From Cedecea neteri (lineage in GTDB: Bacteria > Pseudomonadota > Gammaproteobacteria > Enterobacterales > Enterobacteriaceae), in NCBI RefSeq assembly GCF_000758305.1, contig NZ_CP009458.1:1736001-1800000 (forward strand): a stretch of 64,000 nucleotides of DNA. Direction: 5' to 3'. The notes under the pieces were generated by a model, which saw only the letters and a list, made by a program, of their open reading frames with translations, was not told the DNA's origin and made no database searches. Of the stretch, positions 52,149 through 60,828 are shown one piece after another. Positions within the stretch are counted from its first letter, which is position 1, and each line of letters starts with the position of its first letter. A program made the translations under genes and the position numbers.

Positions 52149-53816
52149 TTACTTGGTTACGCGCTTGTACTTGATGCGTTTTGGCTCCAGGGCATCGGAG
52201 CCGAGGGTACGCTTCTTGTACTCTTCGTATTCGGTGAAGTTACCTTCGAAGAATTCGACTTTACCTTCATCCTGGTAATCCAGAATGTGGGTCGCGATAC
52301 GGTCCAGGAACCAGCGGTCGTGCGAGATAACCATCGCGCAGCCCGGGAATTCCAGCAGGGCGTTTTCCAGCGCGCGCAGGGTTTCGATATCCAGGTCGTT
52401 GGTTGGTTCATCGAGCAGCAGAACGTTACCGCCAACCTGCAGCAGTTTCGCCAGATGCAGACGACCACGCTCACCGCCAGACAGCTCGCCCACGCGTTTG
52501 CCCTGGTCGACGCCTTTGAAGTTAAAGCGGCCGACGTAGGCGCGGCTTGGCATCTCGGTGTTACCGATACGCATAATGTCCTGGCCGCCGGAGACTTCTT
52601 CCCACACGGTTTTGCTGTTGTCCATGGCGTCACGGAACTGGTCAACGGAAGCCAGTTTCACGGTCTCACCGAGGGTGATAGAGCCGCTGTCAGGCTGTTC
52701 CTGACCGGACATCATGCGGAACAGGGTGGATTTACCCGCGCCGTTCGGGCCGATGATGCCGACGATGGCGCCTTTCGGTACGGAGAAGCTCAGATCGTCA
52801 ATCAGCAGGCGGTCGCCGTAAGATTTACGCAGGTTGTTAACTTCCACCACTTTATCCCCCAGGCGTGCGCCAGGTGGAATAAACAGTTCGTTGGTTTCGT
52901 TACGTTTCTGGTATTCGGTGTTGTTCAGCTCTTCGAAGCGTGCCAGACGGGCTTTGCCCTTAGACTGACGGCCTTTAGCGCCCTGACGAACCCACTCCAG
53001 CTCTTTCTCAATGGATTTACGGCGAGCCGCTTCCGTTGAGGCTTCCTGCGCCAGGCGTTGATCTTTCTGCTCCAGCCAGGAGGAGTAGTTGCCTTCCCAT
53101 GGAATACCTTCCCCACGGTCAAGTTCGAGGATCCAACCGGCGACGTTATCGAGGAAGTAACGGTCGTGGGTGATCGCCACCACGGTGCCTTCGAAGTCGT
53201 GCAGGAAGCGCTCCAGCCATGCCACGGATTCTGCATCCAGGTGGTTAGTTGGTTCGTCGAGCAGCAGCATGTCTGGTTTTTCCAGCAGCAGGCGGCACAG
53301 CGCAACGCGGCGGCGTTCCCCCCCGGACAGCTTCTCGATTTTTGCATCCCAGTCCGGCAGACGCAGGGCATCAGCGGCACGCTCCAGCTGCACGTTCAGG
53401 TTATGACCGTCGTGCGCCTGAATGATTTCTTCATACTTGCCTTGCTGTGCGGCCAGCTTATCGAAGTCCGCGTCCGGCTCGGCGTATTTGGCGTAGACTT
53501 CGTCCAGGCCTTTCAGCGCGTTAACCACTTCGGAAACCGCTTCTTCTACGGACTCACGTACGGTGTGTTCCGGGTTCAGCTTAGGTTCCTGCGGCAGATA
53601 GCCGATCTTGATGCCAGGCTGAGGACGGGCTTCACCTTCGATATCGGTATCGATGCCGGCCATGATGCGCAGCAGGGTGGATTTACCGGCACCGTTCAGA
53701 CCCAGTACGCCGATTTTGGCGCCAGGGAAGAAGCTGAGCGAAATATTTTTCAGAATATGTCGTTTCGGCGGGACAACTTTGCCGACACGATGCATGGTAT
53801 AAACGAATTGAGCCAC
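52149..53816 (-). CDS. ettA: Energy-dependent translational throttle protein EttA
   Basis: ABC-F ATPase that binds the ribosomal E site and gates entry into elongation according to the ATP/ADP ratio. 555 residues from a GTG start (MAQFVYTMHRVGKVVPPKR), the E. coli length. Two ABC domains: Walker A GLNGAGKST (about 39) and GPNGAGKST (about 355), signatures NLSGGE-type LSGGERRRVAL and LSGGERGRLHL, Walker B LLLDEPTNHLD and LLLDEPTNDLD. Between them lies the linker motif region with EKELEWVRQGAKGRQSKGKA. No membrane segments. Confidence 0.97.
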   Translation of the reverse strand: MAQFVYTMHRVGKVVPPKRHILKNISLSFFPGAKIGVLGLNGAGKSTLLRIMAGIDTDIEGEARPQPGIKIGYLPQEPKLNPEHTVRESVEEAVSEVVNALKGLDEVYAKYAEPDADFDKLAAQQGKYEEIIQAHDGHNLNVQLERAADALRLPDWDAKIEKLSGGERRRVALCRLLLEKPDMLLLDEPTNHLDAESVAWLERFLHDFEGTVVAITHDRYFLDNVAGWILELDRGEGIPWEGNYSSWLEQKDQRLAQEASTEAARRKSIEKELEWVRQGAKGRQSKGKARLARFEELNNTEYQKRNETNELFIPPGARLGDKVVEVNNLRKSYGDRLLIDDLSFSVPKGAIVGIIGPNGAGKSTLFRMMSGQEQPDSGSITLGETVKLASVDQFRDAMDNSKTVWEEVSGGQDIMRIGNTEMPSRAYVGRFNFKGVDQGKRVGELSGGERGRLHLAKLLQVGGNVLLLDEPTNDLDIETLRALENALLEFPGCAMVISHDRWFLDRIATHILDYQDEGKVEFFEGNFTEYEEYKKRTLGSDALEPKRIKYKRVTK

Positions 53817-54058
53817 AGTGCGACTTTGCCTCTTTTATCGTGATGTAAGATGGTACTTAACAAAGGCGAAGTGTAGCGGTTTTCACGGTCTAATCCCAGC
53901 GGGGTATCGTGCTTCTGCCGGGCAGGGCGTCTTTATACGTTTCATGACCAAAATATCCCTTCCGGACGTGGCGTATTGCGTCTCCCCTGGTTAGCATGAA
54001 TGCATTCGCTTATTGCAGCGCAGGCATGATGCCGTCAGGAAAATAATGAGGAGAAGGT
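53817..54058. promoter_or_regulatory. Divergent ettA/slt spacer
   Basis: 242 bp without a gene. It must hold the promoters of ettA (minus) and slt (plus); I see no strong operator or hairpin. GAGGAGAAGG just before the slt GTG is its ribosome-binding site. Confidence 0.4.
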
Positions 54059-55993
54059 GTGGTAAAAGCCAAACAAGTCGTATGGCAGTTGCTTGCCGCG
54101 GGCGTTAGCCTGGTGATGTTAAACGGCGCGGTACGTGCAGATTCTCTCGATGAGCAGCGCAACCGCTACGCGCAAATTAAACAGGCCTGGGATAACAAGC
54201 AAATGGACGTGGTGCAGCAGCTTATGCCCACGCTGCAAACCTATCCCCTTTATCCTTATCTTGAATACCGTCAGCTCACCGATGACCTGATGAACGAGCC
54301 GACCGTGGCTGTGGCACAGTTTATCCAGGCGAACCCAACCCTGCCTCCGGCACGTACCTTAAGCTCCCGGTTTGTTAACGAGCTGGCCAGACGTCAGGAC
54401 TGGCGAGGCTTGCTGGCCTTTAGCCCCGAGCCGCCAGCTACAAACGAAGCAAAATGTAATTACTACTTTGCCAAGTGGAATACCGGGCAAGCGGATGCAG
54501 CCTGGGCCGGAGCGAAAGAACTTTGGCTGACGGGAAAAAGCCAGCCATCGAGCTGTGATGCGCTGTTTTCGGCGTGGCGAGCTTCCGGTACGCAAGATCC
54601 GCTGGCTTACCTCGAGCGCATCCGCCTGGCGATGAAAGAGGGGAATACCTCGCTGGTGAACGCGCTGGCGAACCAGATGCCTGCGGAATATCAGACCATC
54701 TCCAGCGCCCTGGTCAGCCTGCAAAATAATCCCAGCACGGTGCTGACCTTCGCCAATACGGTGGGGGCGACGGACTTCACTCGTCAGGCGGCCGCTATCG
54801 CCTTTGCAAGCGTTGCCCGCCAGGATGTAGAGAATGCTCGCCTGATGATCCCGTCGCTGGCCCAGGCGCAGAAACTGACCGAGGAGCAGGTGCAGGAATT
54901 GCGTGACGTTGTGGCCTGGCGATTGATGGGCACCGACGTGACGGATGAACAGGCCCGCTGGCGGGATGACGCCATTATGCGCTCCCAGTCTACCTCGTTG
55001 ATTGAGCGGCGCGTGCGCATGGCGCTGGGTGCGGGCGATCGCACAGGACTGAACACCTGGCTGGCGCGTTTGCCGATGGAAGCCAAAGAGAAAGACGAGT
55101 GGCGCTACTGGCAGGCTGATTTACTGCTGGAGCGGGGACGTGAAGATGAAGCGAAAGGCATTCTTCGTGCCCTGGTGCAGCAGCGCGGCTTCTACCCGAT
55201 GGTCGCCGCGCAAAGGCTCGGAGAAGAATACCCACTGCGCGTGGATAAAGCTGAACCTGTGAACCCGGCGCTGGTGCAGGGGCCTGAAATGGCCCGCGTC
55301 CGCGAGCTAATGTACTGGAATATGGATAACACCGCGCGTAGCGAATGGGCAAACCTGGTCACCAGCCGCAGCAAGCAGGAGCAGGCCGGGCTGGCGCGCT
55401 ATGCTTTTGAGCAGGACTGGTGGGATCTCAGCGTGCAGGCAACCATTGCCGGCAAGCTGTGGGATAACCTCGAAGAGCGCTTCCCGCTGGCTTATAAAGG
55501 CACCTTTGCCCGCTATGTTAGCGGCAAAACTGTGCCACAAAGTTATGCGATGGCGATTGCCCGCCAGGAAAGTGCCTGGAACCCGAAAGTGCGTTCCCCG
55601 GTGGGGGCAAGCGGCCTGATGCAGATTATGCCAGGCACGGCGACCCATACGGTGAAGATGTTCAGTATTCCAGGCTACAGCAGCCCGGTGCAGCTTTTGG
55701 ATCCTGACACTAACATCAATATCGGCACCAGCTACCTGCAGTACGTGTTCCAGCAGTTTGAGAACAACCGTATCTTTGCTTCCGCCGCCTACAACGCCGG
55801 GCCGGGGCGTGTGCGCACCTGGCTGGGTAACAGCGCAGGGCGGATTGACGCCATCGCATTCGTGGAAAGTATTCCGTTTTCTGAGACGCGTGGCTATGTG
55901 AAGAACGTGCTGGCCTACGATGCCTATTACCGCTATTTCATGGGGCAGCCGGACAAGATTCTGTCGGACAGCGAGTGGCAGCGGCGTTACTGA
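54059..55993 (+). CDS. slt: Soluble lytic murein transglycosylase Slt70
   Basis: Periplasmic exo-lytic transglycosylase releasing 1,6-anhydro-muropeptides. 644 residues from GTG at 54059 after GGAGAAGG. Signal peptide ending NGAVRA|DSLDEQ (about residue 27), a long superhelical (U and L) domain to about 475, and a lysozyme-like catalytic domain with the Glu in AIARQESAWNPKV (about residue 504), VGASGLMQIMPGTA and SAAYNAGPGRV. Upstream of trpR, as in E. coli. Confidence 0.97.
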   Translation: MVKAKQVVWQLLAAGVSLVMLNGAVRADSLDEQRNRYAQIKQAWDNKQMDVVQQLMPTLQTYPLYPYLEYRQLTDDLMNEPTVAVAQFIQANPTLPPARTLSSRFVNELARRQDWRGLLAFSPEPPATNEAKCNYYFAKWNTGQADAAWAGAKELWLTGKSQPSSCDALFSAWRASGTQDPLAYLERIRLAMKEGNTSLVNALANQMPAEYQTISSALVSLQNNPSTVLTFANTVGATDFTRQAAAIAFASVARQDVENARLMIPSLAQAQKLTEEQVQELRDVVAWRLMGTDVTDEQARWRDDAIMRSQSTSLIERRVRMALGAGDRTGLNTWLARLPMEAKEKDEWRYWQADLLLERGREDEAKGILRALVQQRGFYPMVAAQRLGEEYPLRVDKAEPVNPALVQGPEMARVRELMYWNMDNTARSEWANLVTSRSKQEQAGLARYAFEQDWWDLSVQATIAGKLWDNLEERFPLAYKGTFARYVSGKTVPQSYAMAIARQESAWNPKVRSPVGASGLMQIMPGTATHTVKMFSIPGYSSPVQLLDPDTNINIGTSYLQYVFQQFENNRIFASAAYNAGPGRVRTWLGNSAGRIDAIAFVESIPFSETRGYVKNVLAYDAYYRYFMGQPDKILSDSEWQRRY

Positions 55994-56018
55994 TTGCGCG
56001 GAGAGTATGTTATGCTGC

Positions 56019-56038
56019 CGTACTAGTTAAAGAGTATG
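56019..56038. promoter_or_regulatory. TrpR operator upstream of trpR
   Basis: CGTACTAGTTAAAGAGTATG keeps one perfect half (GTACTAGTT) of the TrpR palindrome GTACTAGTT-AACTAGTAC and a partial second half; 11 bp before the trpR start, so autoregulation as in E. coli is expected. Confidence 0.7.
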
Positions 56039-56048
56039 GTGGCCTGAC

Positions 56049-56387
56049 ATGACTCAGCTCTCTCAGTATTCGGCGGAACAGGCCGAGCAAAGTAATAAAG
56101 AGTGGCTCCGCTTTGTGGGGCTGTTGCAGCAAGCTTTTGGGCAGGAGCTTCACATGCCTCTGCTGACGCTGCTGTTGACGCCGGATGAGCGTACAGCGTT
56201 AGGCACGCGAGTACGCATCATTGAAGAGTTGTTGCGCGGTGAGCTTAGCCAGCGTGAGCTGAAGAATGAACTGGGCGCGGGTATCGCAACCATCACCCGC
56301 GGCTCTAACAGCCTGAAAGCTGCGCCGACGGAGCTACGGGCATGGCTGGAAAAAGAGCTGCTGCAGGGTGGCAGCTCAAACCGCTAA
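56049..56387 (+). CDS. trpR: Trp operon repressor
   Basis: L-tryptophan-dependent repressor of trp, aroH, mtr and itself. 112 residues; the helix-turn-helix SQRELKNELGAGIATITRGSNSL and flanking TPDERTALGTRVRIIEELLRGE match E. coli almost exactly, while the N-terminal arm (first 15 residues) diverges, as is common. Its stop overlaps that of convergent yjjX by 4 bp. Confidence 0.96.
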   Translation: MTQLSQYSAEQAEQSNKEWLRFVGLLQQAFGQELHMPLLTLLLTPDERTALGTRVRIIEELLRGELSQRELKNELGAGIATITRGSNSLKAAPTELRAWLEKELLQGGSSNR

Positions 56388-56911
56388 AGAAATTCTCGGC
56401 GGTAAATCTCGTTATGAAACGGACTTAGCGCCAAAATCACCGCTTGATGGTAAACGCTGCTACGCGTGAGCTTTCCGGCGGTGAACACCCCAATCGCTCC
56501 CTCTTTACGCCCAATCTTATCGATACCCGTATAGTCCGACATCACCGGCCCCAGAGCGCGGCCTGCGCTGACTTGCTGCAGAATGATTTCTGGCAGCGGC
56601 AGGGTAGCCGAACGGGCTTCGCCGCGCTGCTGGCGGTTCTCGATCACCACCCAACTGAAGGTGCTACCTTCGTCGATACCGGCCTCAATGGCGACCCAAA
56701 AGTCGGCATCTGGTCTGATCTCCCGGGCATTCGCTACTCTGCATCGTGCGCCAGTTCGCGTTTCCTGACTACCGAAGGGCTGCTCCGGCACGCCACTCTC
56801 GACGACCACTGGCTCAATATGGCAGGATCCTTCGCCATAAATCTCGCTAAACGCCTGCAGAATCGCCTGAATTTTGGCGGGATTGGTTGTTGCAGCTACG
56901 ACATGGTTCAT
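56384..56911 (-). CDS. yjjX: Inosine/xanthosine triphosphatase
   Basis: House-cleaning NTPase that removes ITP and XTP from the nucleotide pool. 175 residues: N-terminal VVAATTNPAKIQAILQAF, GVPEQPFGSQETRTGARCRVANA, EAGIDEG (metal/substrate region) and DKIGRKEGAIGVFTAGKLTRSSVY, the ITPase-like YjjX family pattern. Convergent with trpR and divergent from gpmB. Confidence 0.95.
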   Translation of the reverse strand: MNHVVAATTNPAKIQAILQAFSEIYGEGSCHIEPVVVESGVPEQPFGSQETRTGARCRVANAREIRPDADFWVAIEAGIDEGSTFSWVVIENRQQRGEARSATLPLPEIILQQVSAGRALGPVMSDYTGIDKIGRKEGAIGVFTAGKLTRSSVYHQAVILALSPFHNEIYRREFL

Positions 56912-56963
56912 AATAAGTCAGAACTCTCGATATTTCGTGACCGGAGTATAACGGAAAAAACGC

Positions 56964-57611
56964 ATGTTACAGGTATACCTTGTTCGTCATGGCGAAACGC
57001 AGTGGAATGCTGAGCGCCGCATTCAGGGGCAGTCAGACAGCGCGCTGACTGAAAATGGAGAACGTCAGGCCTGGCAAGTGGCCGAACGAGCCAGAGCCCT
57101 TGGCATCACCCACATCATCAGCAGCGATTTAGGCCGTACTCGCCGCACCGCAGAGATCATCGCCGAAGCCTGCGGGTGCGAGATTATCCTGGATGCCCGC
57201 CTGCGCGAGCTCAACATGGGCGTGCTTGAACGCCGCAAAATGGACTCGCTGACCGAAGAGGAAGAGGGCTGGCGTCGTCGTCTGGTGGACGGTACGCCGG
57301 ACGGTCGTATTCCTGAAGGCGAAAGCATGCTGGAACTGAGCAATCGCATGCACGAAGCCCTGAATGCCTGTCGGGAGTTGCCGGCCGGAAGCCGACCATT
57401 GCTGGTGAGTCACGGTATGGCGCTGGGTGGGCTGGTGAGTACGATTCTTGGCTTACCGGCGTGGGCTGAACGCCGCCTGCGTCTGCGCAACTGTTCAATT
57501 TCCCGCGTGGATTATCAGCACAGCCCGTGGCTGGCGTCTGGATGGGTGGTTGAAACAGCAGGAGACATCTCGCATCTTGATGCTCCTGCTCTGGATGAGA
57601 TCCAGCGTTAA
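56964..57611 (+). CDS. gpmB: Phosphoglycerate-mutase-like histidine phosphatase GpmB
   Basis: 215 residues. Histidine phosphatase superfamily: LVRHGETQWNAERRIQGQSD with the catalytic His near residue 9, and the second His in LLVSHGMALGG (about 150). Named phosphoglycerate mutase 2, but mutase activity in E. coli is doubtful; a phosphatase on an unknown substrate is likelier. Overlaps the convergent rob gene by 4 bp. Confidence 0.93.
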   Translation: MLQVYLVRHGETQWNAERRIQGQSDSALTENGERQAWQVAERARALGITHIISSDLGRTRRTAEIIAEACGCEIILDARLRELNMGVLERRKMDSLTEEEEGWRRRLVDGTPDGRIPEGESMLELSNRMHEALNACRELPAGSRPLLVSHGMALGGLVSTILGLPAWAERRLRLRNCSISRVDYQHSPWLASGWVVETAGDISHLDAPALDEIQR

Positions 57612-58477
57612 CGGCGAACCGGGATCAGGTATTCACAGCGGATATGCATCGGCACATCCTGATCCCGCGTTTCATCCTGAGGATAGAAACGCTCGATGTC
57701 CTGACCTTTACGGCGCGTCAGGTTGAGTGACGGCATGCAGGTACCATAAACCGTCAGGATGAAGTCCTGCAGCCCGGTGCCCAGCCCTTCATAGTTAAAC
57801 TGCACATAATCTCCCCCTTCCAGCACCACCGGATGCGAGTCCGGCAGGAAACCATTCGCCAGCTCCGGCGTCAGCGCCGTAGTGTAGAAGACTTCCTGCT
57901 CGTCGTCTTTTTCCGAACTTGGGCGAGGCTCATGCAGGCCGTAAAGCACCCGTGGGATGGTCGGAGAGTTGCCGAGGAACTGTGTCCAGAACTGGATGCG
58001 CATCTCGTTACGGAAGTCGGAGATTTGCTCCAGCGTGCAGCTGTAGCTTTGCGTCACCCCAACCAGATGCGTTTCCGGCATCGTGATGAAGTAGGCCTGC
58101 GGCGGCGTAAACTCGCCGAGACGCAGCGGCGGTCGCATACCGAAAGCGCTCCAGTCAGGAGAACGACGGTAGAGCGCCGGCGTTTGAGCAAACTGCTTTT
58201 TAAACGCACGGGTAAACGTCTGCTGCGAGTCAAAGCGGTACTGAAGCGCAATGTCGAGAATAGGGCGCGCCGTCAGGCGCAGAGCAACGGCGGATTTGGA
58301 GAGTCGGCGGGCGCGAATATAGGCACCAATAGCGTGCCCGGTAACCTCTTTAAACATCCGTTGTAAATGCCACTTGGAATAACCTGCCTTTGCCGCCACA
58401 TTATCAAGGGCGAGAGGCTGGTCGAGGTGGCCCTCCAGCCAGCTAAGAAGATCGCGAATGATCCCAGCCTGATCCAT
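57608..58477 (-). CDS. rob: Right-origin-binding transcriptional activator Rob
   Basis: MarA/SoxS/Rob-family activator of efflux and stress genes. 289 residues: AraC-type DNA-binding domain at the N-terminus (about 5-105; AKAGYSKWHLQRMFKEVTGHAIGAYIRARRLSKSAVALR and YRFDSQQTFTRAFKK) followed by a GyrI-like ligand-binding C-terminal domain, the arrangement specific to Rob. Convergent with gpmB. Confidence 0.96.
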   Translation of the reverse strand: MDQAGIIRDLLSWLEGHLDQPLALDNVAAKAGYSKWHLQRMFKEVTGHAIGAYIRARRLSKSAVALRLTARPILDIALQYRFDSQQTFTRAFKKQFAQTPALYRRSPDWSAFGMRPPLRLGEFTPPQAYFITMPETHLVGVTQSYSCTLEQISDFRNEMRIQFWTQFLGNSPTIPRVLYGLHEPRPSSEKDDEQEVFYTTALTPELANGFLPDSHPVVLEGGDYVQFNYEGLGTGLQDFILTVYGTCMPSLNLTRRKGQDIERFYPQDETRDQDVPMHIRCEYLIPVRR

Positions 58478-58688
58478 AAAATATCCTCATCCATACAAGC
58501 GAATGCCTGTTTACTAAGGTAGCGGATGATAGCATTTTTGTACTTTATGCATTCACCGTTTTTATTTAACAAGTTGTGCCAAATTTGCCGACTATGGAGG
58601 CAGGTTTTGCTAATAATGTGATATTCAACGGTTTTTTGTCCGATTGTTGAATAGTCCCGTAGGGTAATTTTTAAACAATGGTAACAAT

Positions 58689-59162
58689 ATGAAATATAAA
58701 GCTTTAGCACTTTGCAGTGCGCTTCTGGCCGTGAGCTACGGCGCGAGCGCGGAGCAGATCGGATCGGTGGATACCGTGTTTAAAGTCTTTGGCCCCGACC
58801 ACAAGATTGTAGTCGAAGCGTTTGACGACCCTGATGTGAAGAACGTGACCTGTTATATCAGCCGCGCAAAAACCGGAGGCATTAAGGGTGGCCTCGGATT
58901 AGCGGAAGATACGTCTGATGCAGCAATATCCTGCCAGCAAGTAGGCCCGGTTGAGCTCAGCGATAAGATAAAAGCGGGTAAAGCACAGGGCGATGTCGTC
59001 TTCCAGAAGCGAACTTCGCTGGTGTTTAAAAAGCTGCAAGTGGTGCGTTTCTATGATGCGAAGCGTAATGCACTGGCCTACCTTGCCTACTCTGATCGCG
59101 TTGTAGAAGGCTCGCCGAAGAACGCCATCAGCGCGGTACCAATTATTCCGTGGAGTAAATAA
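58689..59162 (+). CDS. creA: CreA family protein
   Basis: Periplasmic DUF/CreA protein of unknown function. 157 residues: signal peptide ending VSYGASA|EQIGS (about residue 21), then the conserved body DPDVKNVTCYISRAKTGG, AISCQQVGPVELSDKI and RFYDAKRNALAYLAYSDR. The E. coli partners creB, creC and creD do not follow. Confidence 0.95.
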   Translation: MKYKALALCSALLAVSYGASAEQIGSVDTVFKVFGPDHKIVVEAFDDPDVKNVTCYISRAKTGGIKGGLGLAEDTSDAAISCQQVGPVELSDKIKAGKAQGDVVFQKRTSLVFKKLQVVRFYDAKRNALAYLAYSDRVVEGSPKNAISAVPIIPWSK

Positions 59163-59304
59163 TCGGAGCTGGTGTCGCTGAGGGATACGCCCGCGCGCGA
59201 CCGACATGAGAAGCCTGATGTATTTCTGATGCGTCAGGCTTGTCAGTTCTTACCTTCCTTATTAGTGTGTTATGACCGTGCCGTTGCCTTTTAAGGCTTC
59301 TTTG

Positions 59305-60207
59305 ATGCAGATCGAGCCCTTACCGCCCCTGAATACTCTTATTGCTTTCGAATGTGTGGCCCGCTACGGCAACATTTCTCGTGCGGCGGAAGAGCTCAAC
59401 CTGACGCAAAGCGCCACCAGCCGGCAAATTCTGCAGTTGGAAGAGATGCTCGGCTGCAAACTTTTTACCCGTACCCAGCGGCGAGTGCTGCTTACGCCAC
59501 GCGGTGAAGCTTATGCCGAGCGGGTCAGGCAGCAGCTGGCGGCATTGTCACATGCCACAGCGGAAGTGATGGGCTGGACCGGGTTGCCTCAGGTCACTAT
59601 CGCCTGTACCAGCGCCATGAGTTCGCTGTGGCTGTCATCCCGACTTTCTGCCCTGCATCGTGAACTGCCGGATTTGCAGATTCGCATGAAAATTACTGAC
59701 AACTTCTCAGAGCTGCGCTCATCGGAATTTGATCTGGCTATTTTTTACCTTCGGGATGTTCCCATCGGCTTTCACGCCACGCCGCTCTTCGATGAAGTCT
59801 GCTACCCCATGTGCTCCCCGGCTTTTCTGTCGCGCATTGGTTCGGACGCACCAGCGGAAGCGTTGCTGCAGCACACGCTGCTGATTCAGGACGATCCTCA
59901 GCGGGAGTGGACCGGGTGGAGTGACTGGTTTGCCTCGCAAAATGTTTTGAGCTTTGTGCCCCGGCAAACCTGGCGAGCCAATAACTATCCGTTTTTGGTG
60001 GAGACGGCGGTCCGAGGCGACGGGATATTACTCGGCTGGGAAGGGCTGGTGCAGGATTATCTTAACCGGGGAGAACTTGTCGCGGCTCACTCCGGAAAGC
60101 TGGCCGCCGCCAGTAAATGTTTCCTGCTTATCCCACAGGATCGCTACATGAAGCCGGTTGTTCGCCATGTGATGAGCTGGCTGCAGCGACAGCCGTCGGT
60201 GGAATAA
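59305..60207 (+). CDS. LysR-family transcriptional regulator, GcvA-like
   Basis: 300 residues from MQIEPLPPLNTLIAFE, chosen because AAGG lies 9 bp upstream and GcvA-like proteins start just before this block; an in-frame ATG at 59272 would add 11 residues but has no ribosome-binding site. Helix-turn-helix about 8-65 (GNISRAAEELNLTQSATSRQILQLEEMLG), then the periplasmic-binding-like effector domain. It stands alone after creA; possible targets are the membrane protein and ABC genes downstream, but this is only by proximity. Confidence 0.85.
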   Translation: MQIEPLPPLNTLIAFECVARYGNISRAAEELNLTQSATSRQILQLEEMLGCKLFTRTQRRVLLTPRGEAYAERVRQQLAALSHATAEVMGWTGLPQVTIACTSAMSSLWLSSRLSALHRELPDLQIRMKITDNFSELRSSEFDLAIFYLRDVPIGFHATPLFDEVCYPMCSPAFLSRIGSDAPAEALLQHTLLIQDDPQREWTGWSDWFASQNVLSFVPRQTWRANNYPFLVETAVRGDGILLGWEGLVQDYLNRGELVAAHSGKLAAASKCFLLIPQDRYMKPVVRHVMSWLQRQPSVE

Positions 60208-60336
60208 GCAGAAAATAGATGTAAATCACAAAAGACGATTATTTTATTATTTTGGTCATCAATAAATTATTTGCTCATTCCATTAGCCATAACATTTTCT
60301 TATGTAATTTTGTGGGAAATAAGTGACGGGCCACTT

Positions 60337-60636
60337 TTAATCCTTTGGTTTATTTATTGTCTCTAAATCCAGAGGCGGTATTTTATTTTTCATAGCACCA
60401 CGACGGCGATAAGAAGTATGCATACCTATAAGCGTGAAAACCAGCCACATTGACTGCGATATTACCGACGCTAAATTAAAATCATGGCTGAGGGAATACA
60501 GCCCGCCCACGCAGCCTGCGATGTTAAGGCAGGCATAACCATTTGAATCTATTGATAGCCTTCGCATTTGAACCAGCGCGTATGCCAGCAGGTAACAAAA
60601 CACGCCAATTAAACCTACAAGGGTATGAAGTTCCAC
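60337..60636 (-). CDS. CBU_0592-like small membrane protein
   Basis: Three hydrophobic helices with the pattern LIGVFCYLLAYALVQMRRLS, ACLNIAGCVGGLYSLSHDFNLAS and SMWLVFTLIGMH, which matches the CBU_0592 domain of unknown function. I prefer the GTG at 60636 (99 residues), preceded by AGGA at suitable distance; the frame is open to an ATG at 60732, which would add 32 very basic residues. GC is lower than the surroundings. Minus strand, between a LysR gene and the ABC operon, both on the plus strand. Confidence 0.7.
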   Translation of the reverse strand: MELHTLVGLIGVFCYLLAYALVQMRRLSIDSNGYACLNIAGCVGGLYSLSHDFNLASVISQSMWLVFTLIGMHTSYRRRGAMKNKIPPLDLETINKPKD

Positions 60637-60828
60637 TTTTTCTTTCCTGATGTGACTCCGTGAACGGGAAATTATCTTTTTTGCCGTGGTTCTGCCGTGC
60701 ATTTTTTTCATAGTCTGATACGAAAAACTCATGCCTCAGCGTTTAGCTGTTTTGATATAAATCATAAATAGATGTGCTATGGCATCTGGCCGATGGTCAG
60801 ACAAACAAATAATAACGGAGAAAAATAA

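Noticed and set aside
52143..53039. 298-aa plus-strand open frame opposite ettA
   Set aside because: Antisense shadow of ettA, and it begins inside the ettA terminator.
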